DNA of 64,000 bases from contig NZ_JAPDDP010000014.1 of assembly GCF_027587195.1 (NCBI RefSeq), forward strand, positions 59,221 through 123,220. Direction: 5' to 3'. This stretch comes from Solirubrobacter phytolaccae (lineage in GTDB: Bacteria; Actinomycetota; Thermoleophilia; Solirubrobacterales; Solirubrobacteraceae). Made by a program: the position numbers and the translations under genes. Under the pieces are notes generated by a model. That model saw only the letters and a list, made by a program, of their open reading frames with translations, searched no databases and was not told the origin of the DNA. This document shows, in pieces, positions 41,557-49,520 of this stretch (position 1 is its first letter; each line of letters starts with the position of its first letter).

Positions 41557-42068
41557 GCCGCCTGCGGTTCGCGGGAGTGCTCGCTGCGGCGCCGCGCCAG
41601 CAACAGCAGCGCGGCCAGCGCGAAGGCCAGGCCGCCGAGCACGAGCCAGGTGACGCTGAAGCCCCCGTCGTCGGCGGGCGTCTGCGCGGCGGCCGGCGCG
41701 CTCACGGGCTCGCCGATCTTCACCGGCGGGAACGTGTGGAGGTGGGAGATGAACCCGTCGTCGACCTCGTAGCTCCACGTCCCGGCGGTCGGGAACGTCA
41801 CGCTGACGGCGTACACGCCCGGCGTGCCGGTCGGCTTGGCGGCGAACGTCTTGCTCGCGTCGCCGTTGCGGATCGTCAGCGTGGGCTGCAGGTCGTCCAG
41901 CGGCGTCCTTCCGTGCTGGAGCACGGTCAGCTGCACGTTCCACGGGGCCCCGGGCTGCACCCCGGCGGGGGTCGAGCTCAACCCGACCGTGGCCCACCCG
42001 CCGGCGAGCGCGGTCGACGCGAACAGCAGCCCCGCGAGCAGGGGAAGAGCGATCAGCAGACGGCGCAC
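41553..42068 (-). CDS. Secreted YtkA/FixH-like domain protein with C-terminal membrane anchor
   Basis: The 171-residue product has a signal peptide (VRRLLIALPLLAGLLFASTA-LAG), a ~95-residue beta-sandwich (VQPGAPWNVQLTVLQHGRTPL, TPGVYAVSVTFPTAGTWSYEV) resembling YtkA/FixH/CopC-type domains, and a C-terminal helix followed by RRRSEHSRE. The GTG at 42068 is chosen because AAAGGAGG lies 6 nt upstream, overriding an in-frame GTG at 42092. The domain occurs near cytochromes and copper proteins; metal delivery or redox-complex assembly is likely but unproven. Confidence 0.75.
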   Translation of the reverse strand: MRRLLIALPLLAGLLFASTALAGGWATVGLSSTPAGVQPGAPWNVQLTVLQHGRTPLDDLQPTLTIRNGDASKTFAAKPTGTPGVYAVSVTFPTAGTWSYEVDDGFISHLHTFPPVKIGEPVSAPAAAQTPADDGGFSVTWLVLGGLAFALAALLLLARRRSEHSREPQAA

Positions 42069-42140
42069 GGTGCGCCTCCTTTCCTCGAACACCCCCTATA
42101 CGCCCACCGCGCCCGAGAGGTTCCCTGCACGGAATCCGCC

Positions 42141-42171
42141 CGAACTTAAACGTCCTGGACGTTTAAGTTCG
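42141..42171. repeat. 31-nt palindrome, copy 2 (between divergent genes)
   Basis: The inner 29 nt (GAACTTAAACGTCC, T, then its reverse complement) are identical to 40458-40486. The outer pair is C/G here. It lies 5 nt before the start of the endonuclease/phosphatase-fold gene and 72 bp from the divergent YtkA-like gene. A terminator role is therefore less natural than an operator or a mobile palindromic unit. Confidence 0.9.
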
Positions 42172-42176
42172 TAGGG

Positions 42177-43094
42177 ATGCGGACTGTCATTGCCGTGCTC
42201 TTCGCGCTGCCCTGGATCGGGTGGGCGCTGCTGCGTACCGTCGGGGTCGAGGTGCCGTTCCCGCTGGTGGCGGCGATCGCGTTCACGCCCTACGCGGCGT
42301 TGACCTCGCCGCTGCCCGTCGTGCTCGCGCTGATCCTGCGGCGCAAGGGCGTGGCGATCGTGTCCGGGGTGGCGGCGCTGGCGTTGGCGTTCGCGATGGT
42401 GCCGCGCGCCGTGGCCGGGCCGCAGCCCGAGGCGAAGGGGCCGCGGCTCGTGGTGATGACGTCGAACCTGTGGCTCGGGCGGGCGAACGTGCCGGCCGTG
42501 CTGGAGATCGCGCGCGAGCACGACGTGGACGTGCTGAGCGTCCAGGAGCTGCGGCCGAAGATGCTGCCCAAGTTCGAGTCCGGCCAGTTCCCGCACCGGA
42601 TCCTGCTGCCCGACGCGGGCGCGGCCGGCGCGGGGCTGCTGTCGAAGTACCCGCTCGCGTCGTCCGGCGGTGAGCTGCAGCCGGAGGCGGTGTTCACCGT
42701 CGAGGGCGCGCCGCCCGTGCGCATCAAGGCGGTCCACCCGCGGCCGCCCGTGACGTTCTCGGCCGCGCCGGACTGGCGGCGGGCGATCGAGGCGCTGCCC
42801 AGCTCCGACGGCGCCGGCGACGTGCGCATCCTCGCCGGCGACTTCAACGCCACGCTCGACCACCCGGAGCTGCGCGCGCTGCTCGACCGTGGGTACACCG
42901 ACGCCGCCGACGCCACCGGCGAGGGCTGGACGCACACCTGGCCGGCCGGGACCAAGTCCGACCGCGCGCTGCCGCTGACGATCGACCACGTCCTGGTCGA
43001 CACGCGCGTGCGTGTCGAGAAGGTCACGGTCGTCGACGTCCCCCGCAGCGACCATCGCGCGGTGATCGCGGTACTGCGGCTCCCGGCCGGATGA
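42177..43094 (+). CDS. Membrane-anchored endonuclease/exonuclease/phosphatase-fold protein
   Basis: The 305-residue protein starts with two or three hydrophobic segments (residues ~1-80). An EEP catalytic domain follows: VVMTSNLWLG, VDVLSVQELRP (Glu metal ligand), ILAGDFNATLDHPELR (GDFN motif), IDHVLVD, and SDHRAVIAVLRL (SDH motif). All catalytic Asn/Asp/His residues are in place, and the active site is likely outside the membrane. Members cleave nucleic acids, phosphoinositides or sphingomyelin; the substrate is unknown. The structured RNA/terminator region begins ~80 nt downstream. Confidence 0.87.
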   Translation: MRTVIAVLFALPWIGWALLRTVGVEVPFPLVAAIAFTPYAALTSPLPVVLALILRRKGVAIVSGVAALALAFAMVPRAVAGPQPEAKGPRLVVMTSNLWLGRANVPAVLEIAREHDVDVLSVQELRPKMLPKFESGQFPHRILLPDAGAAGAGLLSKYPLASSGGELQPEAVFTVEGAPPVRIKAVHPRPPVTFSAAPDWRRAIEALPSSDGAGDVRILAGDFNATLDHPELRALLDRGYTDAADATGEGWTHTWPAGTKSDRALPLTIDHVLVDTRVRVEKVTVVDVPRSDHRAVIAVLRLPAG

Positions 43095-43170
43095 GAACGG
43101 TCGTTCGACGCGCAGTCGGTTCGCTTCCGACACGCGGTCGGTAGGACGGAGGCCCTCCGGTCAGCAGAAT

Positions 43171-43357
43171 CCTCCTCAGGAGAAAGGGTGCTGCACACAC
43201 ACTCCGAATCCCGGCTTCTCCTCCCAGGGATTCGGATTCCGGTGGCGGACTCTCCCCGGCCAGGCCTGGACAACCTGGCCGGGGACTCCGCATCACAGAC
43301 ACCGAGGTGGACAGCAAGGCAACGACGACGGGGCCCCGGGACGGGCCCCGTTTTCGT
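43171..43357 (+). ncRNA. Candidate structured small RNA ending in an intrinsic terminator
   Basis: The 305-bp gap between 43094 and 43400 has no gene but is full of strong helices. CTCCT-c-AGGAG is at 43172-43182. A 9-bp stem CCGAATCCC/GGGATTCGG (43204-43212 with 43227-43235) has a C/T-rich loop, GGCTTCTCCTCCCA. An 11-bp perfect stem CCCCGGCCAGG/CCTGGCCGGGG (43254-43264 with 43274-43284) is extended by GCGGA/TCCGC (43245-43249 with 43287-43291). A terminator ends the run. The loop holds CTCCTCC, an anti-Shine-Dalgarno-like sequence typical of C-rich regulatory RNAs. The 5' end is not determined. Confidence 0.55.
43329..43357 (+). terminator. Strong intrinsic terminator
   Basis: An 8-bp all-GC stem (CGGGGCCC at 43329-43336, GGGCCCCG at 43343-43350) with a 6-nt loop CGGGAC is followed by TTTTCGT. 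It has plus-strand polarity only. It is 235 nt from the stop of the upstream gene, which suggests it ends a separate short RNA or a long 3' UTR. Confidence 0.85.
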
Positions 43358-43399
43358 TTAACCGTCCATCCCCGGAGCGGCGGAGCGCCCCGGGACGCT

Positions 43400-44545
43400 C
43401 TAGGCGGCGAGCGCGAGCTGCGGGCGCGGCGGGGAGAACTCCGCCTGCAGCGTGTGCAGCAGGCCGCGCAGGCCGGCCGGCTCGGTGGCGATCGCGCGCT
43501 GGCGCGTCGCGCCCGGGTCTCCCGCCAGGTGGGCGAGCAGCTGCAGCTCGCGCTCGCAGCCGAGCTCACGCGCGTGCGGCCAGCAGGCGTCGACCAGCGT
43601 CGCCAGGCGCCCGGAGGCGGGGACGCAGCGGTCCCGGTGCGGATCGAGCAGCTGCGCGTGGATGCCGTCGCGCGCGGCGAGGAAGCGGTTCTCGTCGAGC
43701 ACCTCGGGCGCGTGCGCGAGCTCGGGCTCCGCGCAGGTGCCGAGCGCCTCGCAGCGCACGAGGCACTGGACGAGCGCGACCAGAGCCGCCGTGTCGCGGA
43801 TCCGCGTCTGCGCGTCCATCACCCGCACCTCGAGCGTGCCGAGCTTGGGCTGCAGGCGCACGTCCCACCAGATGAACGTCGGCTCGGGGATCGCGCCGCA
43901 GCGGATCAGGATGTCGATCGCGTCGACGTACTCCGCGTAGGAGGAGAACTCGCGCGGGATGCCCGTGCGCGGGAAGGCCTGGAAGACCGGGGTGCGCGCC
44001 GAAGCCAGCCCGCTGTCGCGCCCGCGCGTGAAGGGCGAGTTGGCCGACAGCGCCAGCAGCACCGGGATGTGCGCGCGCATGCCGTTCAGCGCGCGTACCG
44101 CGAGCTCGGCGTCGGGCACGGCGACGTGTACGTGCAGCGCGAACGTCGGCTCGCGCCGGGCGAGCTCCCGGAGCGACTGGTGCAGGAACTGGTACCGCGC
44201 CCCCGGGGAGACCTCGACCTCGTCGGCGGTGACGAGCGGATGCATGCCGGCGACCGCGGCGCGCAGCCCGAGCGACCGCACGACCCCGGCCAGCCCGGCG
44301 CGCATGGAGCGCAGCTCGGCGGCGGCGTCGCTCACCCGCGCGTGCGGCTGGGTCGCGAGCTCCAGCGCGAGACCGTGCGTCTCACCGCGCGCGTGCTCGA
44401 CGAGCTCCTCCGGGAGGATGCGCAGCACGTCCTCCGAACGCCAGGCGGGCGACCCGTCGACCTCCAGCAGCATCACTTCTTCTTCGACACCGACCGTCCA
44501 CGGTGCTGCGGTCGTCTTCCAGTTCGCCCACGATGCCGAAGCCAT
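43400..44545 (-). CDS. Glutamate-cysteine ligase-like carboxylate-amine ligase (YbdK/GCS2 family)
   Basis: The 381-residue protein starts with the GCS2 signature WTVGVEEEVMLL (residues ~17-28). It also has SEDVLRILPEELVEH, FALHVHVAVPD (His pair), LLALSANSPFTRGRDSG, and LQPKLGTLEVRVMDAQT near 245. These match the carboxylate-amine ligase/GCS2 family, whose members join Glu to Cys or to another amine using ATP. In actinobacteria a mycothiol or ergothioneine-type role is possible, but no other gene of those pathways is here. A 118-bp gap separates it from the divergent peptidase E genes. Confidence 0.87.
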   Translation of the reverse strand: MASASWANWKTTAAPWTVGVEEEVMLLEVDGSPAWRSEDVLRILPEELVEHARGETHGLALELATQPHARVSDAAAELRSMRAGLAGVVRSLGLRAAVAGMHPLVTADEVEVSPGARYQFLHQSLRELARREPTFALHVHVAVPDAELAVRALNGMRAHIPVLLALSANSPFTRGRDSGLASARTPVFQAFPRTGIPREFSSYAEYVDAIDILIRCGAIPEPTFIWWDVRLQPKLGTLEVRVMDAQTRIRDTAALVALVQCLVRCEALGTCAEPELAHAPEVLDENRFLAARDGIHAQLLDPHRDRCVPASGRLATLVDACWPHARELGCERELQLLAHLAGDPGATRQRAIATEPAGLRGLLHTLQAEFSPPRPQLALAA

Positions 44546-44663
44546 CTACGCAGGGTGATGCGGGGGCGGCTCCGCGTGTTCCACCCTGCGGTCCAGAGTT
44601 CGCGGGTGAACGTTGTACGAGCGGTCGTGGCCGAGGTGCCCGAGCGATCGTACATTCGAAGCC

Positions 44664-45410
44664 ATGAAGCGTGGACGTCCACCACAGATCGTGGCTTATG
44701 GAGGAGGCGGCTTCTCCATGGAGCCGAACAATCCACTCCTCGACGAGTACGTTCTCGGGCTCAGTCGACGCAAGAAGCCGAAGGTCTGCTTCTTTCCGTC
44801 CGCCAGTGGGGACGCTGATCACTACGTCGTGCGCTTCTACAGGCACTTCTCCAGCGAGATCTGCGATCCGTCGCACATCTCGCTCTTCCGGCGCGACTGC
44901 GGACCGGGATCGGTGCGTGAGCACCTGCTCAAGCAGGACATCATCTACGTCGGTGGCGGATCGATCCTGTCGCTGATGGGCGTCTGGCGCGCCCACGGCA
45001 TCGACGAGGATCTGCGCGCTGCCTGGCAAGCGGGTGTCATCCTTGTCGGCGTGTCCGCCGGCTCGCTCTGTTGGTTCAACTCAGGCCTCACCGCCTACCA
45101 CCATGACGCGAAGCCGTACGAAGGCCTCGGCTTCCTCTCGCACTCGAACGCGGTGCACTACGACGAGGAGTCGGATCGGCGCCCGGCCTACCACCAGGCG
45201 CTGAGAGACGGGATGCCCGGCGGATATGCGGCTTCGGACGGAGCCGCCCTGCACTTCATCGGTGACGACCTGCATCGCGTGGTCCTCTCGCGCCCGAAGG
45301 CTCGCGCCTATCGGGTCGAGGTCGCGGGCGAGGACGTCGTCGAGCATCCGCTGGAGGCCACCTATCTCGGCGAGCGACCCAAGCTCGAACTCGCAGTCGC
45401 AGCTGCCTGA
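44664..45410 (+). CDS. Peptidase E-like serine peptidase (family S51), copy 1
   Basis: The 248-residue protein has PQIVAYGGGGFSMEPNN at the start, VCFFPSASGDADHYV, DIIYVGGGSILSLMG and the nucleophile motif GVSAGSLCWF (Ser ~137). AASDGAALHF follows. The class-I-glutamine-amidotransferase-like fold and the GxSAGxxxW motif fit peptidase E (dipeptidase cutting after Asp) or a cyanophycinase relative. A closely related second copy follows directly. The ATG at 44664 is selected because the family N-terminus begins there. Confidence 0.88.
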   Translation: MKRGRPPQIVAYGGGGFSMEPNNPLLDEYVLGLSRRKKPKVCFFPSASGDADHYVVRFYRHFSSEICDPSHISLFRRDCGPGSVREHLLKQDIIYVGGGSILSLMGVWRAHGIDEDLRAAWQAGVILVGVSAGSLCWFNSGLTAYHHDAKPYEGLGFLSHSNAVHYDEESDRRPAYHQALRDGMPGGYAASDGAALHFIGDDLHRVVLSRPKARAYRVEVAGEDVVEHPLEATYLGERPKLELAVAAA

Positions 45411-45432
45411 GAGGCGGCCCACGATCCTCGCG

Positions 45433-46170
45433 ATGGGCGGGGGCGGCTTCACCATGGAGCCGGAGAACCCCGCCCTCGACGATTACGTGCTCGGGCTGGC
45501 GAGCGCGAAAGTGCCGAAGATCTGCCTGCTCCCCACCGCCTCGGGCGATGGGGAAGCGCAGATCCGGCAGTTTCACGCCACCTTCGGCGGGCGCGGCTGC
45601 GAGCCGATGCACATCTCGCTCTTCCGCCTCGGCAGCCGGCCGATCCCGCTACGCGAGACGCTGCTCGAGCAGGACATCGTCTACGTGGGCGGCGGCTCGA
45701 TGCTCGGGCTGCTCGCCGTCTGGCGCGCGCTCGGGCTCGACAAGATCCTGCGCGAGTGCTGGGAGTCGGGCGTGATTCTCGCCGGGCTGAGCGCCGGCGC
45801 CATGTGCTGGTTCGAGTGGGGCGTGACGTCCTCGCTGGGCTCGCCCGCGCCCTCACCCGGGCTCGGGTTCCTCGGCGGGTCGCTGTCCGTGCACATGGAC
45901 GGTGAGCCCGCGCGCCTGCCGGTCTTCCGCACGGCGATCGCGGACGGCTCGATCCCGGCCGGCTACGCCGCCGACGACGGTGTCGCGCTGGTGTTCCGCG
46001 GCGACGCGCTCGACGAGGTCGTGTCCTCGCGCCCGAACCGCCAGGCGGTGCGGATCGCCGCCGACGGGACCGAGGAGCCGCTGACGCCGCGCCTGCTCGC
46101 CCGTCCGGACCGGTTCGGCGACGAGGCGGACATCGCCGAGTTCCGGGCCGTGCGGGCCATGCGTCACTAG
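45433..46170 (+). CDS. Peptidase E-like serine peptidase (family S51), copy 2; true start uncertain
   Basis: This paralogue of the preceding gene has GGGGFTMEPENPALDDYVLGLA, ICLLPTASGDGEAQIRQF, DIVYVGGGSMLGLLA, and the nucleophile motif GLSAGAMCWFEWG. The first canonical in-frame ATG (45433) leaves only Met before GGGGF. In copy 1, about a dozen residues including the first beta strand come before this. In-frame codons upstream encode RRPTILA, matching copy 1's PPQIVAY, but contain no ATG/GTG/TTG. A CTG at 45400 or an ATC at 45424 may serve as the start. GAGAGGCGG at 45410-45418 could be its ribosome binding site. Confidence 0.8.
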   Translation: MGGGGFTMEPENPALDDYVLGLASAKVPKICLLPTASGDGEAQIRQFHATFGGRGCEPMHISLFRLGSRPIPLRETLLEQDIVYVGGGSMLGLLAVWRALGLDKILRECWESGVILAGLSAGAMCWFEWGVTSSLGSPAPSPGLGFLGGSLSVHMDGEPARLPVFRTAIADGSIPAGYAADDGVALVFRGDALDEVVSSRPNRQAVRIAADGTEEPLTPRLLARPDRFGDEADIAEFRAVRAMRH

Positions 46171-46177
46171 CGGGGCA

Positions 46178-47431
46178 CTAGGACCAGTCGACCTGCTTGG
46201 AGCGGTGGAACTTGACGCCGAGGGTGTCGAGCGCCGCTCCGTGCACGGCGAGCCGTCCCCGGAAGTCCTCCCAGTCGCGCGTGCCCGACCAGCCGACCTC
46301 GGCGGTCGCGAGCAGCCGCGGGAAGATCATCTCGTCCAGGTCGTCGCGGGTCTCGGTGGTCTCCGACCACAGCGCGGCCTCCACGCCGACCACCTCGGCG
46401 CCGTCGATCACGGCGTCCGGGTCCCAGTCGTAGGCGTCGCGGACCTCGACCGCGCCCGCCCACGTCAGGCCGAGCCGCGTCTGGTCGTCGTACTTCTGGT
46501 CCAGGTAGGTGTGCGGCGCCGGCGACATGATCAGCGGCAGGCCCTGCTCCGCCGCCGCGCGGGCGGGCTTCGCGTCGGACCAGTGCTGGACGATCGTGCC
46601 CGCCGGGAGCTTGGCCACACCGGCCTCCTCCCAGACGATCGGCCGCTTGCCGTGGGACAGCACGAGCGAGCACGCGTCCCACATGAACTGCGCGTAGTCC
46701 TCGTGCTCGAGGCCTTCGACCTCGTCGCCGCCCAGGTGGAAGTACTCGCCGGGGATGGCCGCGACGACGTCTCCGAGGAAGCGATGGACGACCTCGGCGC
46801 GCACGTCGAGCGAATGGCCCGGGCTGCTCCAGGTCGTGAACGGCTCCGGCGCGGGCTTGCCCCACAGCTCGGGGTACGCGCGCAGCGCGGCGTTCACGTG
46901 GCCGGGCACGTCGACCTCGGGAACCACCGTGATCGAGTGTTGCGCGGCGTGGTCGACGATCCGCTGGTAGTCGGCGGCCGTGAAGCAGCCACCCGCGCCG
47001 CCGCCGACCTGGGTCTCCGCGCCGACGGTCGTCAGGTTCGGCCAGCCCGGGATCTCGATCCGCCAGCCCTGGTCGTCGGTGAGGTGTAGGTGCAGGACGT
47101 TGAGCTTGTAGAGCGCGGCGAAGTCGATCAGCCGCAGCACGTCCTCCACGCCGAAGAAGTGGCGCGCGACGTCGAGCATCAGCCCGCGCCAGCCGTACCG
47201 GGGCGCGTCCTCGATCCGCAGCGGCGTCGACGTCTCGCCGAGCTGGAGCAGGGTCGCGCGACCGCGCGCCTCACCGGCCGCGTCGGCGGCGCCGAAGGTC
47301 ACGCCGGAAGCGCCGATCTCGATCCAGTAGCTCTCGGGCCGCCCTTCGGAGCGGACGCACTCGACGTCCACCGGCAGGGCGACCGGCTCGCCCGGCCGCG
47401 CCTCGAGCACGGCCGGGGAGGGGATCAGCAC
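46178..47431 (-). CDS. Beta-N-acetylhexosaminidase (GH20)
   Basis: The 417-residue protein has a short N-terminal GH20b-like domain (~1-75) and a TIM barrel with YGWRGLMLDVARHFFGVEDV, KLNVLHLHLTDDQGWRIEI, VVPEVDVPGHVNAAL and the catalytic pair Asp236-Glu237 in HLGGDEVEG. IVWEEAG and LWSETTETRDDLD follow. It removes terminal GlcNAc/GalNAc. There is no signal peptide, so it is probably cytoplasmic, acting on imported chito-oligosaccharides or recycled wall fragments. The start is GTG at 47429-47431, 8 nt after the stop of the small Lys-rich gene. Confidence 0.92.
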   Translation of the reverse strand: MLIPSPAVLEARPGEPVALPVDVECVRSEGRPESYWIEIGASGVTFGAADAAGEARGRATLLQLGETSTPLRIEDAPRYGWRGLMLDVARHFFGVEDVLRLIDFAALYKLNVLHLHLTDDQGWRIEIPGWPNLTTVGAETQVGGGAGGCFTAADYQRIVDHAAQHSITVVPEVDVPGHVNAALRAYPELWGKPAPEPFTTWSSPGHSLDVRAEVVHRFLGDVVAAIPGEYFHLGGDEVEGLEHEDYAQFMWDACSLVLSHGKRPIVWEEAGVAKLPAGTIVQHWSDAKPARAAAEQGLPLIMSPAPHTYLDQKYDDQTRLGLTWAGAVEVRDAYDWDPDAVIDGAEVVGVEAALWSETTETRDDLDEMIFPRLLATAEVGWSGTRDWEDFRGRLAVHGAALDTLGVKFHRSKQVDWS

Positions 47432-47439
47432 ACGGGCTC

Positions 47440-47703
47440 CTAGGCGGGGGACGGCTCGTTGCCGCCGCGGCCCTTGACGACCTTCGTCGCCACGAGCGCG
47501 GCCACACCGGCACCGACGACGACCGGAATCCGCTTCACGATCGGCGTCTTCTTGGCCACCTTGTAGACGGCGGTGCCCTTCGCGGCCTTCCGGGCGCCCT
47601 TGGCGCCGCCCTTCGCCGCCTTGGTGGCGGTCTTGATCTTCAGGTAGTCGACCGCAAGCTCAGCGACCTGCTGCTTGCGGCTCTTCTGCTTTCTGAGGGC
47701 CAT
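47440..47703 (-). CDS. Small Lys/Ala-rich protein with C-terminal hydrophobic stretch
   Basis: The 87-residue protein starts MALRKQKSRKQQVAELAVDY. A repetitive Lys/Ala/Gly region follows (KAAKGGAKGARKAAKG), then a hydrophobic segment (PVVVGAGVAALVATKVV) and a short polar end. The basic region is histone-H1-like, but the hydrophobic segment suggests membrane association. It lies between the pyrophosphatase-like gene and GH20 on the same strand. I do not recognise a characterised family. Confidence 0.65.
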   Translation of the reverse strand: MALRKQKSRKQQVAELAVDYLKIKTATKAAKGGAKGARKAAKGTAVYKVAKKTPIVKRIPVVVGAGVAALVATKVVKGRGGNEPSPA

Positions 47704-47739
47704 CTGGAGAAACTACCCCGATCGCCCCCGGGCAAGCAC

Positions 47740-49368
47740 CTAGAGCGCAGCGAGCACCTTCGGCGCGACCTGCTTCTTGCGGCTCATCACGCCGGGCAGC
47801 GGGATCACGTTGTCCTCGGCCGTCTGGCCGAACGCGTGCTCGAGCGGGCCGGAGTCGCCACTCACGTAGAGGTCGGTGTCCTTGGCCAGGATGTCCGTGA
47901 CCATCAACGCGTAGACCGCGTAGCCGTTGCGCTCGCGGACGCGCTCCATCGCCTCCATCAGCTCGGCCTTGCGGCCGTCCAGGCCCTGGCCGACGGTCTC
48001 GACCTGCGCGATGCCGATCGTGTGCCCGCCGCCGACCTCGTACTCCTTGAGATCTCGCGAGACGATCGCGTCGGCCTCGACGCCCTCGAGGTCGGAAGTG
48101 GCCTCGAACATCTCGCGCCCGAACTGCATCGGGTCGATCGCGAGCACGCGCCCGAGGTACTCGACGGCACTCCAGTCGCGCTCGGTCGTGGTCGGCGAGT
48201 TCAGGATGACCGTGTCCGACATGATCGCGCCGAGCAGCAGCAGCGCGGAGGAGCGGCTCGGCTCCATGCCGTTCTGACGGAAGCGCTCGATCACGAGCGT
48301 GGACGTGGAGCCCACGGGGTCGAAGGTCGCGCGGACCGGCACCGTCGTCTCGATCGAGCCGATGTGGTGGTGGTCGAGGATCTCGACGATCTCGGCCTGC
48401 TCGACGCCCTCGACGCTCTGCGCCTGCTCGGCGTGGTCGACGAGCAGCACGCGCCGCGGCCGGGGCGAGACGAGGTCCGTGCGCGTGACGAGCCCGATCG
48501 GCTTGCGCGCGGCGTCGACGCACACGGCGGCCCGGTAGTGGACCTCCTTGACCTCGTCGGCGACGTCGGAGAGCAGGTCGTCGGGGCGGACCGTCAGCGG
48601 CTCGGGGTCCATCAGCGCGCGGCACGGCGCCGACAGGGTGATCATGCGCGCCGTGACGTAGCTGTCCAGCGGCGAGGCGACGATCGGCACGCCGCGCTTG
48701 TCGGCCAGCGCGATCGTATCGGCCTCCGGGCGCGCGCCGTTGGAGACCACGAGCAGGCCGACGCCGAGCTCGATCGCCGCCCGCTGCGCCGCCTCACGGT
48801 TGCCGACGACGGCGACGTCGCCCGGCCCGATCTCCGACGGGAGCGCGCCGATGTCCATCGCCATGCACCAGATCTGGCCCGAGACCTCGGCGTCGTCGCC
48901 GGTCAGGAGCTCGCCCTGCAGCACCCGCACGATCGCGCTCACGTTCGTGGGCGCGTCCAGCTCGGACGGCTCGCGCGACTCGCGGATGTAGCGGCGGGCG
49001 AGCGCGCGCTCGGTCATCACGCCGGACAGCGTGCCGTCGGCGCCGACGATCGGCACCAGGTCCAGGTCCTCGCGGGCCATCAGCCGGCCGACCTCGCGCA
49101 CGGGCTCGGTCGAGTCCACGAGCGGCGAGTCGCGGCGCATCACGTCGCGCACCCGCAGCATCACGTGGGGCAGGAACTCGGGGTCCTTCGCCTTCGAGCG
49201 GTCCAGCACCCAGCGCGTCTGGGTGTTGACGTCGCCCAGGCGCACGGGCACGTAGGCGTTGTGCGGATCCACGCGGCCCATGAGCTCGGCGTAGCCGACC
49301 GCGGCGGCGATCGAGTCCGTGTCCGGGTTGCGGTGACCCGTGACGTAGATGACAGGAAGAGCGGCGAT
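47740..49368 (-). CDS. DHH-family manganese-dependent inorganic pyrophosphatase with CBS-DRTGG insert
   Basis: The order is DHH N-terminus, CBS, DRTGG, CBS, DHH core (RRVLLVDHAE, EILDHHHIGS), then DHHA2 (GVMSRKKQVAPKVL at the end). This is the CBS-type family II pyrophosphatase, which splits PPi and is controlled by adenine nucleotides. The first canonical in-frame ATG is at 49281. Upstream codons in the same open frame encode YVTGHRNPDTDSIAAAVGY, the essential metal-binding DHH motif I, so translation must begin before it. Between there and an in-frame stop at 49375-49377 only non-standard codons exist. I extend tentatively to the ATC at 49366-49368; a sequencing error is the alternative. 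Confidence 0.85.
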   Translation of the reverse strand: MAALPVIYVTGHRNPDTDSIAAAVGYAELMGRVDPHNAYVPVRLGDVNTQTRWVLDRSKAKDPEFLPHVMLRVRDVMRRDSPLVDSTEPVREVGRLMAREDLDLVPIVGADGTLSGVMTERALARRYIRESREPSELDAPTNVSAIVRVLQGELLTGDDAEVSGQIWCMAMDIGALPSEIGPGDVAVVGNREAAQRAAIELGVGLLVVSNGARPEADTIALADKRGVPIVASPLDSYVTARMITLSAPCRALMDPEPLTVRPDDLLSDVADEVKEVHYRAAVCVDAARKPIGLVTRTDLVSPRPRRVLLVDHAEQAQSVEGVEQAEIVEILDHHHIGSIETTVPVRATFDPVGSTSTLVIERFRQNGMEPSRSSALLLLGAIMSDTVILNSPTTTERDWSAVEYLGRVLAIDPMQFGREMFEATSDLEGVEADAIVSRDLKEYEVGGGHTIGIAQVETVGQGLDGRKAELMEAMERVRERNGYAVYALMVTDILAKDTDLYVSGDSGPLEHAFGQTAEDNVIPLPGVMSRKKQVAPKVLAAL

Positions 49369-49399
49369 GGCCGATCAGCATACGAGCGCGGCTCTCCGA

Positions 49400-49426
49400 G
49401 CGGCTCGGCCATCCTGGCCGAGCCGC
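49400..49426. repeat. 12-bp perfect hairpin upstream of the pyrophosphatase gene
   Basis: GCGGCTCGGCCA (49400-49411) and its reverse complement (49415-49426) flank a 3-nt loop. It sits in the 5' region of the minus-strand pyrophosphatase gene, ~30 nt from its likely start, where it could attenuate transcription or translation. No T-tract follows on either strand. Confidence 0.6.
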
Positions 49427-49520
49427 GGGAGAAGGTGACGCCCTTGACAGGAGGGGGGTCCCGAGCGGGCGCCTGTTCCGGTCCTCGCCGCGCCATACGC
49501 ACCCCGCCTCGCACGGGTTC

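Noticed and set aside
43171..43357. Known 6C RNA or SRP/RNase P RNA
   Set aside because: The loops do not show runs of six cytosines, and none of the conserved SRP or RNase P core blocks is visible.
49445..49450. TTGACA as a sigma-70 -35 box
   Set aside because: No -10-like hexamer lies 16-19 nt downstream on the plus strand.
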